A stretch of 64,000 nucleotides of DNA. It comes from Plumapathes pennacea (Eukaryota; Cnidaria; Anthozoa; Antipatharia; Myriopathidae). The notes below the pieces were generated by a model. That model ran no database searches. It was not told the origin of the DNA and was given only the letters and a program-made list of their open reading frames with translations. The translations under genes and the position numbers were made by a program. Below, one piece after another: positions 46,532 to 59,441 of the stretch. The stretch lies in the NCBI GenBank assembly GCA_964036295.1, contig OZ038463.1:4455274-4519273 (forward strand). The letters run 5' to 3'. The first letter of the stretch is position 1. Each line of letters opens with the position of its first letter.

Positions 46532-47518
46532 TATAAACATAAATATCCGTGGAAATAAAGTTAATCGAATAAGATAATGTTCTCAGCTGGAACATCTTTG
46601 GAGCAGATGTTGTGAGAAGCGTCGAAACCAAAAAATCTGATATGGTAACCATATTTTTTGTTGTAATCAAATATCTCTCCTTTGAACCATCCAGCCACCA
46701 TCACCATTCTTTTCAGCAATTCTGGTTTTCGTGTTCCTTAGAAGTGAACAAATATCAGCGTCAAATAGCGGGACAGATCTGCATGTTATAATGTTAGTGT
46801 TGCTACAGACGAACTCATGCAGTTTTCGTGATCGGCCGTTATCATGGCAACTAAAGCTAGATTTTCACCGGGGGGGGGGGGGACGCCATTTATAGCCATT
46901 TTCAGCACCTTCATCTGCTGGTAAAAAGCGTCTCAACTGTTTCAAAAATTATATCACTGCGCAATCAATACGAACCTTTTGCATTTCTGCCCGCTGCTGC
47001 TGTAGATATCGTTGAGGATACCGACTTATCTATCGCTTGTCGCTTGTCAGGAGGCCCTGTCGACATAAATGTTTTACTTTTAAACGGGCATTACTGACTC
47101 ATCTACACGTATAATCATCAGAGATAACTTACAGCAGTTGAGCTCGTTGAGTTTTATTTGGGTGCATTGTCGAAAATACTACCGGTATACTGCTATATCA
47201 CTTGCCTTCAGGATCGTCCCGTAAGCCCTGACTTCGTCTCCGCCAACTCCTTTTTCTTTCGTTGTTCTTGTGTCTTGCAGAGTCGCTACGATCTCTGTAA
47301 GACAGAGTGACATTTTCTTCTACTGCTTTGTGCTTGCTTGCTGTAAGCGTGTCCTCCCGGTGTAAGTTGTCGACACTTCCTCCACCGATTTCTTTTCCCC
47401 ATCCTTCTTTATCGAACTCTTGTCGACCGACTCCACTGACGGGATTTGTTGTTTTGGGGCATTGATCCCCAAGTCTCTTCGTTCATCTCTGTAAACGCTT
47501 TGGTGAACATCCCTATAA

Positions 47519-47740
47519 GGCGACGAATCGGGGCGTGAAATCCAATTGGTAACACGCCCCGAGCATTTGTATTCTATATATTTTTATATAGAGGCGACGA
47601 GTCGGGGCGTGAAACCCAACTGGTAACACGCCCCGAGCATTTTTATTCTATAAATTTTTATATAGAGGCGACGAGTCGGGGCGTGAAACCCAATTGGTAA
47701 CACGCCCCGAGCGTTTTTATTCTATAAAATTTTTGTTCTG
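47519..47740. repeat. 74-bp minisatellite, three units
   Basis: Units start at 47519, 47593 and 47667, each with GGCGACGA. Each unit contains a self-complementary pair TCGGGGCGTG / CACGCCCCGA around CCAATTGGTAA, so every unit can form a hairpin. One inverted unit fragment sits at about 46,318-46,366. Confidence 0.9.
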
Positions 47741-47801
47741 TGTTTATTTTATACAGAATAAAGTTTCACGCCCCGCGAAATTTTAACTACAGAATAAAGT
47801 T

Positions 47802-48482
47802 GTTCACATAGTTTGTGTTTATCTGATTGCCCCGTGATTGACATTGATCAGGTTTACCCAGCGCTATGAAACACTCACAGATAAATGCTAACCTTGCTAA
47901 ATGCTAACCCTGATAAATGCTAATTAGTCGACTACTGTACACTTCGCAGCAAGAGCGACGAGAAAGCTAGTTAACAGAATTGTACATACTGCCAGTGCCA
48001 TTTGTAAACTAACAAAACAATTAACGATTGCTTCAGATTGCTTCAATAGTTAGTGATTGCGCCAGGTTTTGTTTACTGCATTTGAATGGTTTTCGTGCGA
48101 CTTGGCTATAAGTTGGCTTGGCCGACTTGGAAGTACCTTTTGGCCACCCGCGCTCAAGTTCAGCGACTAATTGCCAACTTGGCTTAAGTTAGCAGTACAG
48201 TTTGGCCGGAGTTTAAGTGTTCGTTCATATATTTTTATTTTTACAGAATTATGAGGTGGGTACATGCGTGGGTATTGATTGAAGTGTCTGTTCATGCAGC
48301 GGCTATCCGCAGGCTATTTTGTGTCAACCCAAACCATAAAAGGCCATCTAAACACGATCTGCAAAAAAATAATTAAACACCCCCGCCATTGTAAACGCAC
48401 GGGCGCTTATTCAAAGTATTTAGGATAATAATCCGACTTTAATTATAAACAAGCAGTTATTTGATTCTGCCATTCTAAAAGG
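47802..48482. other. Upstream region of the PAN/EGF/fibrinogen-like gene
   Basis: Includes short direct repeats of GATAAATGCTAA near 47,880-47,925 and a match to 42,490-42,525 (GCAGCGGCTNTCCGCAGGCT). The promoter of the downstream gene must lie here. No TATA box is convincing. Confidence 0.4.
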
Positions 48483-51400
48483 ATGAGGCTCTGGCTTCTT
48501 GCCGCTTCTCTCGCTGTCTTCGTGACCGCATTTGCCCAGCAACATCAGATCGCCTCTCGTGGCGAGCTACAGAGACACAGCCATTTTGTGCGGCACCTGC
48601 ACACATTTCTTGATGTCGCAGCGATAGCTATCCACAAAGTGTCTGACGCCCTGTCTTGCGTTTTCAAATGCCTAGAAAACGCTCGCTGTATTTCATACAA
48701 CTTGGCGATTTTCCCCGATGCAGACGACAAGTATGACTGTCAGCTTCTGGCCACTGACAAGTTCAACTCCTCCAACAAGTTGATGCCAAGCAAAAATTTC
48801 AGTCACTACACCATTGAGGTAAAACTCGCCTCTATCATAGACTTTGCTCGGTTTACAAAAAACGGCGATGGCCGGACTCGACTTAGTCAGAAATGCAGTG
48901 AGAATCTAAAAGTTCCTCTTTTGATACCAGCACTTTTCAAGCTTCCTATTGTATTTGCATAGTTAAAATGTTTGCATGTCAACTAATCCTAGTAGATTTT
49001 CCAGTCCGTCCTCTTTTAAAAGTTTTATCATTGATTTAGTTAGTATTAGTTTAGTTATTTTAGTTAGTATGTCGTACAAGTGGTCCTCTGTACGCGACTG
49101 TGCCTGTCACAGAACCTAATTTTACTCTTCTTACAGTTTGATACATTCTTTTTTATCGAGCCTATAATGGATACGGTGGGTGCTTTGCATAGGACTTACT
49201 GCCCAGTTCGCGCTTTTTCCCTTGGGCCTTTTAGATTTTCCTAACTAAATGTTGATTATTAACTTTGTATTTCTGTCCGTCTCTCATTCAGTGTATTATT
49301 ATGATATTTTTTCCCCGATACAATTGTTAAATTTCCTTATTTTTAACGTCGCTTTTCTTGTCATCAGACACCTTGTGAATCATCTCCGTGCCAAAATGGA
49401 GGGACTTGTCGCCCGGTTTATGAAAAATCGGAATACAAATGTGAATGTGCACCTGGATTTGTCGGAACTCACTGCCAAGAAGCTCAGCTCACAGGTAAGA
49501 AACGCATTACGTACGCCAGACATATGTGAATGTCAAACATCGCCGAGCGAGTGAATGTCATCAAATATTTTCTGTGCATTTTTTTGGCAGGAAGGTCTTG
49601 CGGTGACATTTTGAAAGCTGGCGTCAAACGTGATGGCGAGTACGGGTTGCTGGCAGAACAACAGAACTTTACGGTAAGTGGCCGTTTATCCTCTCTTGTT
49701 AAGAGCAGATGTCTGTAAAAATCGAACAAAGAGCGGCCAAACTCAAAAAAATCGAAATCGCTTATACTTTGGTCAGTTGTAGGCATTAGTAAGTAATAAA
49801 ACGTGATGTAGTTAGTTTGTCCAGATTTCACCTCCTTTAGGAGAAATTTGTAAAACGTAATTCGGCCGATTCTTAGGGGAAACAACGATTCTCGAGGGTC
49901 AAGAAAATCACTCTCGCTCTCACAAACAAATGAACCAAGGGCTCTGTAGTAGTTATTGCTCGTTGGGGCGTAGCCCCGACGAGCTTAGGATTGGAGAACG
50001 TGTCTTCATCTTCGTCGTTTTATTATTTTTATTGCTTTTGGCTACACAAGCTTTAAAATGCAGCGTGTTTTTTAATTTTATTTTTCTGGGTTACGAATCA
50101 GCAGATGGTGATTGGTTCATATTATCACGTGATTTGCGATGACGTTATGTAATTGACTTTCCTCGCGAGACGACTTGAAATGTCGGCGATTGAAGCAAGA
50201 GGCTGAAATTTAATTGTGTTAAAATTAACCGATGTTCAGTTCGGATGGGATACAGGCTGGCTCTGTGGATGCACGGAGGTCATATTTTAAGAACGATTTT
50301 GGCTTCCATTGTTTTGAAGCGTCGGAAGATTTGAATGCTTGTGCTTATGCTTAATGCTTATGCGCTAGTGAGGACCAGGCTTCATGTATTACCAGCGGGA
50401 CCCCCGTAAAGTACGAAGGGTTGTGTTTTTGCAATTTCTAATGAATTTGCTCTGGTTTTTCTGACATTGGTTGTGTTTCACCCTGCTGTGTTTTGCGTTG
50501 TTATTGCGACATTTTGGCGCGGTGCCATAAAAGGTCAAACAGTCAGTGGCACCGATGGCGTTATTAATATATCGCAAAAAACTTGGAGCCGTTGGTTTAG
50601 TATCCGCCAAAATTTCTGTAGTGACAGTAAATACGGCTTGGAAGATACTAGGACGAAAAGATACTATATACATTATTATAAAAATGCCAAAAATATCCAT
50701 TTCCGGTGAATGTTTACAAGTTCATACAGTATGCAAATTAGTCAGGTATTGCATGTGACGTCATAAAAAGCCATCTCAAAAGTAACGTATCCTATAAGTC
50801 CAAGACACTACTATGTTTAAGACTATTATGCCTTAAGACTTTAAGCAAAATTCTGGGTCGATACAAAATATCTATTGGGAGCAGAGGACGTTTGAATACC
50901 GTGACAACAAACTATTAAGTCGTGTGACACGCTCGTGGCCGACTATCGGTGCTTGTGTCTGAATTATAAAGTTTTCCTTCGTTAAACATTTTAAAATTGG
51001 CACTGCGAAAGATGTGAAGTAACATAACCAAGCTATGTCGCAGATCAGCTTCATTTCGTGTTCCAGTTCCACTAACATGGCGGCCGCATACGAACTCTTA
51101 ATCAAAATCTCCAAAAAACGGATTGCTGCTGCTTCCCCAAAATGAATCCTAGACAATCCAAAATTGGCATCTGGACTAATTCAGGCATGCTCTTGTTAGT
51201 TCTGGAGTCAAAAAGGTACAGTCTGTTATTTTGAAGGTTGCTGCGGTCGCGTGACCCACTGCGTTGTTGCAAACGAAGAATATTCCCACGGGGCCTTCGA
51301 TAATTGTTTTCTCCTAATTATTATAAAACACTTTTTCGCGAATTCCTGTTTGACCGAAATTAGAACAAAAGAGGGCAAGAAAAATAAAGGGAGCCCTTGA

Positions 51401-54400
51401 ATCCGCCACGTGCAAAAACTGACTCGGCTTTAATATCTTTTGCATATAAACGCACGACAAAAGTTCCTCTCTCGGGACTCCGCGTGTCTTTATTCATTGT
51501 ACTAATGACGCCACAAGCGCACTGGCCACGGGCCTGTCTTGTTTTTCTTTCTGGGTTACAAATCTGCACACGGTGATTGGTTCACATTGCCACGTGATAT
51601 GCGATGACTTCGCGAACAACTTGAGATGTGGGCGCCGCGATTGAATTGTACGTTCATACAATTGCGTGTAAAGTTAGCTATATCCCATCCAAGCTCAACA
51701 TCGTTTGGCTCTGTGGAACATGTACGGGTAAACTGGATTTCAGGGAACGATTTTTGGCTGGCGTTCACAAGTTCATCGCCATAAGCGTAAACAAATGTTT
51801 GATGGATTCGATTATATTTAATGAACATTGCTACGGGATTGCAAATAACTCTGTCGCCGCTAATTATTTAGCCCCGACGAACTTTCTGTGGCGACTCGAA
51901 GTACCTCTGGGAAGATACCAGGCCAAAAACGGACACCAACACCATGACGAACTTTAGCCGTAAACAATGATGATTGAGCCCCGGTATTTCCGGTATTTTC
52001 GGAGTGTTGTAACGCATTAATTCTTTATAGTAACAGCATCAAAGAACAGATTTCCAATCACACACACTGAATACTCTTATGATAAAATGGCTCCAGAGAA
52101 ACTCGATTCAGCCCCCCACAATTCCCAACCCCCACCCCCTCTCAAACACACACACACACACACACAATGCAACCCTGTTTGCTGTTTTTTGCTTAGTGAT
52201 TTTATTGCTTGTCCACCTCTTCAACAAGGCAATGCATAACGAAAAAAAAAATTATCCGAAACGGTCGAAAACTCGACAGGAGACTACATACCAAACTTGA
52301 AACAGAAACGGCTGTAACAATTTCCTATTTGTGAAAGAGTGATAGGAAAACGGAAACCAAAGCTACGATGAGCTTTAGCCATAAAACAATGGCGATTTAT
52401 GCTTTACACTGTACATGACATCTGTTGGCTCAAAAAATGCTTCTTCTTATCGCACAATGCCTGTTGAAATGTTTCTTCCATTCGATTTTTGGCTTGCGTT
52501 CTTAAGTTCACCGTCATAGCCGTAAACAAATGTTTGATGGATTCGATTATATTTAATGGCTACCGCTACAGGATTGCAAATAACTCTGTCGCCGCTAATT
52601 ATTTAGTCCCGACGAACTTTGGGAACACAAAGCTTTCCTTCAAATTTTTGATGTCGAAGTTCCATGTCTTTCAAAGTGAAATACGTATATGTGCAACGAA
52701 TACCTTGACCACAAAGGCGGTAAACAAATGAATCAGGAGTGCAGCTACAGCTGTGGCAGTGTTAATCACAGGTTTTGTTGAGGCTCAGTCTTGTTCATTT
52801 GTTAAACAGGTCTATACTTTTTTTTTTCTTTTGAGAAGATTCTTCAATGAATAACTTTATCTGTGAACTAGTGGTAAACTAATGATGCAGGTCATATTTC
52901 AGTCACATTTCATTTTAGGTACTTTCGCTCTCACAAACAAATAAATCAAGGGCTCTGCAGTAGTTATTCATTTGTTAAACAGGTCTATACCTTTTTTTCT
53001 TTTGAGAAGATTCTTCAATGAATAACTTTATCTGTGAACTAGTGGTAAACTAATGATGCAGGTCATATTTCAGTCACATTTCATTGTCATAATTTTTGTC
53101 TTAAATCAGGCGAGTTTTCATCATGCGCGGATATTCCAAATGCTATGAAATTTTGGCTGTGGTTAGTCTGAACGTTGATCTTCTAAACCATCTACTTTCT
53201 TGTTTGGGGCCTGTGAGCGTTTTTTTCTATAAACGTCAGCGAAATTGCTCCATCTCAGGCAAATGACGTTTCTCTCGCCAAAACATCGGTAGTCCCGTGG
53301 ATTGAATAACAGAAGTATATTTCTTTTAGGTATTTTCTACTTTAATAGCCTTCAGAAAGCAAGAGCACTTCAACCCGGTTACATTTCATCCTTGAATACA
53401 GTGTGCCAACAAACACGGCGAGAAAACTTCACAGCATTCCATATGTCAGACTGTCAGCGAAATTATGCAAATATGTCAGGAATCGGATGACACAATCTTA
53501 TTTGTGCAGGAAGGCACTCTGAAATAGCCTTGAAAACTTGCGAAAAGATCACAATATAATCCTACTTGGCCTTCATCACAGTTCCCGGGGCATCAAACGA
53601 CAATTAATATACGGCGATTGTTGAAATACCATAACTATAACACAACTTCCAAAATAACCTACGCGTACTGTACGTTAATTGATGTAATTTTTCAAAAAAC
53701 TCACCGGTTCCTGAAAGCCATAGCTTTAGCTCTTTTCCAGCAAAGGAAACAAAATCCAAAACACTATTGTTTATGTCTTCAGTGATTTCAAAACACACTG
53801 TATAGAGCAGTCCAAGTACAGTACGAAATTCCACTTTCCATTGTATTGTGCGTCGTCACCTTGTCAAAACTTGGATTCTGAAAACTACAATCCTGCTACT
53901 GTAAAAGGTGAAATTTGCCACGGTGATTGTTCGATTTCCACCGACTGTAATTTGCTATTCCTTTCTGAAGAAGTATCTGCGTTTTAACACAATACTGGCG
54001 TCTGGGATTGTGTTCAGGTCGGCCAGTCGATGCCTTAAAGAATTCGCTTCACGGCTAGTAAGGTTGCCTCCGATACATTGGCAAAATATCTGGGCAGTTT
54101 ACAGCCGTCTGTCGAACTGCTTGGCCTTGTATCTGCATCTTGTTGTACAAAATCACTTACGTTCGTACTCTATCGCATGTCACCAAACAAAGTGGCGGTT
54201 TACAGTTCTTGCCTAAGAGCCTGGGAACGAGGTCGTACGCCAGACTGACTGACAGGCGAACATTAAATTTCGAGATGGCGACGTGCTTGGAGTCTCCAGA
54301 TAAGGCTATAGTACTGCATTAGCGTTGTGATTATTACCCTCGCTTACGCTCGGGGAAAATAAATCGCACAGGAAGCCTATTTATTTGTACTGCAAATGAA

Positions 54401-55279
54401 CGAATTCAAAACTAGAAAACAAGAAACACACTTCTTTGTTTGTGTTCAATCTTTTTCCGTACTACGGCCAGTGCGTACTCAAGCAGACAGCATAAATTAT
54501 TTAAAAAATAAAATAAAACTAAACTAAACTAAATGAAACTACATATGAATCATTGCAGCAAGACATGATATAATGAATGCATTCATCGTATTCCAACTCA
54601 GGTCTTCTGTGACATGACTCATGACAACAAGGCTTGGACTCTCATCGCTCGCTTCTCCAATAAAGACAGCAAGAACTGGATGAAAAATAGCGGTGAGTAT
54701 TGGTATGACCGAAAATCCGCCGTCGGCCAGACTACTAATCCTGCAGACAACACAGACATGATCTCTCCAGCCTTTTGGTCCGTCAACGGTACCGAGTTCA
54801 AGATCACACGCAATGACGACTCCAACCACACAGCTCTGTTGCACACCACAGGTGAGTGTCTGGGTGGACAGACATTCCGTTCTAAGATGACGAGCTACGG
54901 CCACTTCAGAAACAGCAAAGTCTGGGCCAGTGACAAGTGCCTTGGGAACTGTGACGTGGAATATGGAGGTCAGTACAAAACCACTGAGGGGTTTGGTGGT
55001 GCAAATTGTAGCGGTGATATGCAGCAGAAGAACAAGATCGGTTTCTGGTGCGACTATAGAGGAAACGGTGCGGTGATGACGATTGGTGGAGCGGGGGGAA
55101 GCGGCCCCTGCGTTTGGGCCGGTCACGGAATTGGAATCACCGCTGCTAATGAAGCGTCGTTCGCTCATGATCAGCATCAGGGTTTGAACAGCCAGGAAAA
55201 TGAATATGACTTTGGTAAGCATCCTTCAAGAAATGTTTTCGTAATGTCACCGTATTCCCTCAACCTCTGGGTGTGTTAG
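48483..55279 (+). CDS. Secreted PAN/Apple-EGF-fibrinogen-like protein
   Basis: Exons: 48483-48818, 49368-49494, 49591-49673 and 54602-55279, joining in frame to 407 aa. Residues 1-18 form a signal peptide. Residues about 20-112 are PAN/Apple-like (Cys in [17 protein letters not shown], later CQLL). Residues about 113-154 are an EGF domain ([13 protein letters not shown] ... [12 protein letters not shown]). Then comes a fibrinogen-C-like lectin domain starting SCGDILKAG and [15 protein letters not shown] and running through [10 protein letters not shown] and [21 protein letters not shown] at 55215 could be a donor, but reading through gives an end in YSLNLWVC, resembling the terminus I expect for this family, so read-through is preferred. 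I recall this layout from coral skeletal-matrix proteins (USOMP5 type), unverified. Extracellular role; ligand unknown. Confidence 0.8.
49674..50392. other. Intron 3, left part: repeat mosaic
   Basis: 49,911-50,150 shares CTCTCACAAACAAAT(G/A)AA and CTGGGTTAC(G/A)AATC with 51,548 and 52,926, members of one dispersed family. A hexamer-hairpin half-element is at 50,338-50,385. Confidence 0.5.
50393..51345 (-). mobile_element. Dispersed ~0.9-kb repeat, copy 2
   Basis: Inverted relative to 24,935-25,830. Its left border reads CAGCGGGACCCCCGTAAAG, the inverse of the Helitron-like terminus at 21,782-21,795, so the element may be a non-autonomous Helitron with this as its 3' end. It lies in intron 3 of the fibrinogen-like gene. 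Confidence 0.65.
51346..53330. repeat. Intron 3, middle: internal duplications
   Basis: 51,780-51,880 matches 52,497-52,620 (AAACAAATGTTTGATGGATT, GCAAATAACTCTGTCGCCGC). 52,797-52,917 and 52,970-53,090 are near-identical direct repeats (TTGAGAAGATTCTTCAATGA). A CA microsatellite is at 52,147-52,165. Confidence 0.7.
53331..54354. repeat. ~1.05-kb dispersed element, copy 1
   Basis: An inverted copy of 60,948-61,997. Landmarks present in both are TATTTTCTACTTTAATAGCC, ACGTACAACG/CGTACTGTACGT-region ends, TTCCACTTTCCATTGTATTG and GTTTTAACACAATACTGGCG. It lies in intron 3, just upstream of the last exon of the fibrinogen-like gene. Confidence 0.85.
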
Positions 55280-56034
55280 ACTGAAGCGAATGTTGGAACA
55301 CGATTGTTGTTAAAAAAAAAGTAGAAATTCATATCACGTTAGACCTTCAAAAATACCACGATATGTAACGAGTTTTAAGAAGAGCTTCCTCCACATGACT
55401 AAAGCATAATAACACTGTAAGGTTTGCTAAATCAATGTTTTGTACTGATTATTGTCGATGTAATCAGACTTAGGATAGATACAAATGACTTGACTCTGCA
55501 CAAGAAACGTTTCTGGTTCAATTTCGTTTGCAATTTTTTGTATAAAGCATTTTAATTTAAGAGCACTCGTGATTAGTTTACCGTAAACCAAGAACTGTAG
55601 CTTTGAATCCTTCGTGGCCGAGTAACTTGTGTGTGATTTACTTTGAAATTAGAACTTTTAAGTACTTTCAAAAATAAAAGTTGACATCGTTAGTGGCTCA
55701 GTGGATATTACTCTACACCTGCTCTTTACACCTACTTACACTCTCATACCCAAAGCCTTCTTACAGAACCCGATGAACACGAAAGACATTGCAATACAAT
55801 GATGACTATTGATGCAATCGGCGAAGGTTGATTTCGTCGACCGGGCTGGTCATGACTACAACCGACCAACCAACCCAATTCTTGCTTAATTGCTGTATAA
55901 TTTCAGAAATATAAAATAACACACTTTACAGCATGTTAACCATTTTAATACGGTGCTCCCGGATTCAACATACATTTTAACCTAACCCGAGTCCTCCACC
56001 ACATGAACAAGTTGTGTGGTGAGAAATGATAGTA
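55280..56034. other. Convergent 3' region
   Basis: Between the stop codons of the fibrinogen-like gene (plus) and PIH1D2 (minus). No other gene is seen. Confidence 0.6.
55673..55678 (+). terminator. Candidate polyadenylation signal
   Basis: AATAAA about 400 bases after the fibrinogen-like gene's stop, followed by a GT-rich stretch (GTTGACATCGTTAGTGG), giving a plausible 3' UTR length. Confidence 0.5.
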
Positions 56035-58420
56035 TCACAGTTTGGTGGGTAATTTTATGAACAGTTTGTGGTTGAGGGTGTTCAGTGAAGCACTTGATCT
56101 TTCTACATCAACATTCTCAGGAAGTTGAACTTGTAGCTGGTACTTGTTGGGTCCAACCACAAGAAAAACATCTTTCTGAAAGAAGAACGAATCATGCAGT
56201 TTGTTACAATGATCAACCATGTGAACTGTATGGTACATCTCTTTCAAAATCAAAAACATGTAGTAATTTGCCAGAAAGCTGTTGCATGTTCAGCCAGAAC
56301 TGCAGAGATTGCAGGTTACAGAGTTTGTGTACATGCTCTTATTGGTTGAAAACCAAGTTCATAACATAGAACAATATGATTTTTTTACTATTAACTATTG
56401 CCCATTAGTCCAACAGTCGGACAATAAAGTTCCAGACATCCCCTCCCATCTTCCTGAGTGTCTATACTGAAAGACCAAGATGTGTAGATTGCTTTTTGTT
56501 TATATGTAAGCCAAACAATGAAAGATTGAGACTGCTTGAGTAATTTAATTCTTGTGTTATCCGAACATCCCATGTGTATATGATGCAACAAAGAACAAAC
56601 AATGGTAAAGTAAATGTGATATACTGTACTAAAATAAGAGATTCTTGTAGCATTTTCTGTACAGTATCAACTCATTATTATATAATTATTATTAACATTA
56701 TTAACTCACATTTGTGGTGTGGTACAATATGTACATTTATTATATAGACACAAGTGTTTTACTGGAAAATATACCGTGCATAAAATCCATACGAAACTAC
56801 ATCCGGGACCCGAGTGGCATATTTTCCATATCCTCACTGGTGAGGATATCATTGGCATCATTTCCCACTTTTGCACAGTTGTTTGTGCAATTTCTCATAA
56901 AACACTCGTGTCTAATATAATAAAAAGAAAATTACCTGGCGGCTTGAAGATATGGATTTTATTTTCTCGTGGTAAAAACAATATTTTACCACTCAAAAAT
57001 AAAATTCATATCTTCGCGCCGCCATGTAATTTCCTCTATGTACAACACTTCACTATATTCCACTTGATTATGGATATAGTGTACAATGTGATCTGGGACA
57101 TAACATTGTTTTCCTTATGGCCCATGCATATAATTTACTGTACAGTAAGTACCACACACTTGGTTAATAAGACAAAATTATATACATACGTCTGAAACAT
57201 CAAGCTGGCAACTTGCTGCTGAAGTCACTCCCGGTAAATCCACTTTAATCAAGATCCTTCTTGGTTTTGACCCATCAGCATCTCTAAGGAGTAACTCATG
57301 TTTAGGAACTTGCAGAACTTCTGCATGTGGAGAGGAGCCAATCTCCTGTATGAGCCCAGCTTTTGAGGGCTCCTGTGAATTTCTATCAAATAAACTGGTT
57401 AAGGGTTCCTTGACATCAGTTGAATCCGATATTGATATGGTCGATAACTGCTGAAGCAAGGACGCTGGGTTTGAAGGGGCTGGTTTAGCTGCTGCACCTG
57501 AACTGCTCCCTCCCGAAGAGGACACAGGAGTTTTCAGGAACATCTGCAGCTGTTTAGAATCTCCCTTGTATTTAATCTTCAAGTTCTTGTATTTTCTTGA
57601 AACTCTGATGTTTTTCACATTCTCAATGTAATCTAAGGTGACATGAACAAGTAGGTTTTTGTGATCTTTGCTGTTCTCCACACCTTTCAGAGCAATGGGA
57701 CTGACAACAGCATCGATGACAGAGAACTGTGGTTCTCCACTGGTCTGTATCTCGCCAACCATAACAGGGATGGGGTCTTGGTTGGATTTTGGGGCTGGTA
57801 TTCGCTCCCAACCACATACATTCACAAACAACTTGTGTGGAATGACTTCAGGAAGCTGTAAACCAACAATAAAACAATCAGGGAGGCTTGGAAAATCTGA
57901 TGTGGGGTTTGAGTGGGGACTTGTAGATTTTCTGAAAGGTACTTTGAGCAAAGTAAAAATTCAAGTCAGTATTTTTCATACTCAAGAGTGAACCAAAAGG
58001 GGTCACCCCCCCGGATCCACCACAGGCAGATATCCTGCAATCCAAGATCTTGCAAGATGATCTTCATGCATCGTTTTACCATTCCTTGGCAGGCAAGATC
58101 CCAGTGGGTCTTGGCAGGATTTTAGCACAATATTATCGCGAGACTGGGTGAATTCAGCGAGTTAAATATATCCCAGATGTGGCCGGGGATTTAATGGTCC
58201 TGTATACTCTCATCACACATGTACAACAGTGTATATACTGTACCATCGAGGTGCTGATGCAGAAGCAAGGTTCCGGGGCAGAGTAAAAATCCCTCCCTTC
58301 CTTCATTTTTTGGTTAATAAACTTCTTGTATGCCTCTGGGTCCGCCTCTGAAAGCTCGTCCAGCATTTTCCACACGCTGTCGGCTTGATTTAACAGAGAC
58401 TCTCCTTCAGTGGCGGCCAT
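56035..58420 (-). CDS. PIH1D2: PIH1 domain-containing protein 2
   Basis: Minus-strand exons: 58420-58244 (59 codons), 57855-57190 (222 codons) and 56175-56035 (46 codons plus stop), all phase 0, giving 327 aa; the human protein is about 315. The start fits the orthologue (VWKMLDELSEADPEAYKKFI; human has the equivalent LLDDLAQSDPEGYEKFI). The PIH1 domain includes LFVNVCGWERIPAPKSN and PIPVMVG (human INLCQWTRIPAPQS). The C-terminal CS-like half runs from HELLLRDADGSKPRRILIKV over KDVFLVVGPNKYQLQVQLPE to FIKLPTKL. PIH proteins are HSP90/R2TP-type co-chaperones linked to axonemal dynein assembly. The first exon's donor is GTACAG. Intron 2 contains a MITE. Confidence 0.93.
56745..57050. repeat. 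Dispersed MITE-like repeat, copy 2
   Basis: In PIH1D2 intron 2. Same family and orientation as 41,686-42,010, with internal complementarity ATGGATTTTATTTTC / AAAATAAAATTCAT. Confidence 0.75.
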
Positions 58421-58538
58421 CTTGGTAACTTTGCACGAGAAGCCTGGGAATGGACTTGCAAACCGCGTCCCTCGATGTTTGCGGGCTCGTATGTTTTCCA
58501 GCAGTGGGAGAAGTCGATCGAGGGCCCAGAAGTCGAAA
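58421..58538. promoter_or_regulatory. Bidirectional PIH1D2 / UBXN6 promoter and UBXN6 5' exon
   Basis: The PIH1D2 start codon (minus) and a candidate UBXN6 non-coding first exon (plus, donor GTAAGG at 58539) lie within about 120 bases, and the stretch is GC-richer than its surroundings. Transcription starts for both genes must fall in or next to it. Confidence 0.6.
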
Positions 58539-59441
58539 TGTAAGGATTTCTATATTATTTGATAATGATGTGAACTATACTTTGTCAAGATCTCTGTTTT
58601 TCTATACAGTTTGAACTGTATCGATGAGATATTTGCTTCTTTCGTCCACCTTCCGTACTAATGTTCATGCATACAGTACGAATACTTTATGCCTTCTGTC
58701 ACTGTTGTTTCATTTCATCCATGTGTTATGATTTCTTCGTCCTCCTTGCGGTATTTATGTCATGTCATTTACTTCATGACTGTTCCTTGCCACGTAAGCG
58801 TCTGATTTTTGGCTTTTCATTCAACCTCAAAGACCTTGTAAATGGTTTACAGACGTGTATATTTAATCAAGCACACAGTTAGAAAATGTCGTCGATCCCT
58901 GATCACTCACAAGAACTTACACGAAGTATTAAACCACACAAGGATTTACATGTATTTTGCTGCACCTGTACTGGTGTTACTAAAACAGGGAATGGAAAAT
59001 GAGATCAAGACAGATACAGGCCCTTTTCACGTGATATCAGAGTCGCGGCCATGATGGAGCAACAAAATAACTGTAGTCACGTAGAAAGCCTTATTGCTCC
59101 GATCTCCAACATGGCTGATATTCCCATGAGATGAAAAGGGACTTTACATGTTAAGCTTGTAGGGTTAGGTCTTAGGCTTATGGTTAGGATTACTTAGTTG
59201 TTTTGATCATGTCTAACCACATAAACCTACATGAAGCCCTAAGCTACTAACTGTAACCCTACCTAAGCCTGGGATATTTAGTTTTGTCAATCCTTTGATC
59301 TAATTCCCCATTCTCTATTTTGCAGTATAAACATCCCACATGCACACCATGGCTAATTCTGATACTTATCATCATTATTTTTTTGTCTTGTAGAACCAAG
59401 TACAATGCCAATGCAGTAAACAATCCCCACCTTACACAGAA

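Larger units (their letters stand above)
45886..47801. mobile_element. 1.9-kb TIR element carrying minisatellite
   Basis: The left end AACTTTACTCTGTAATTAAA (continuing ATTTCGCGGGGCG) is mirrored at 47801 read backwards (AACTTTATTCTGTAGTTAAA and ATTTCGCGGGGCG). No transposase was found. Inside are a hairpin MITE (46,147-46,283), a Tc1/mariner-type MITE (46,377-46,531) and a 74-bp tandem repeat near the right end. Confidence 0.75.

Noticed and set aside
47519..47740. CRISPR-like array
   Set aside because: Only three units, no unique spacers, and the genome is eukaryotic. It is a 74-bp minisatellite.
54539..55222. Long minus-strand ORF (227 aa) opposite the fibrinogen-like exon
   Set aside because: The plus strand has the recognisable domain with conserved Cys, Trp and Gly. 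The minus frame has no family resemblance and is an antisense shadow.
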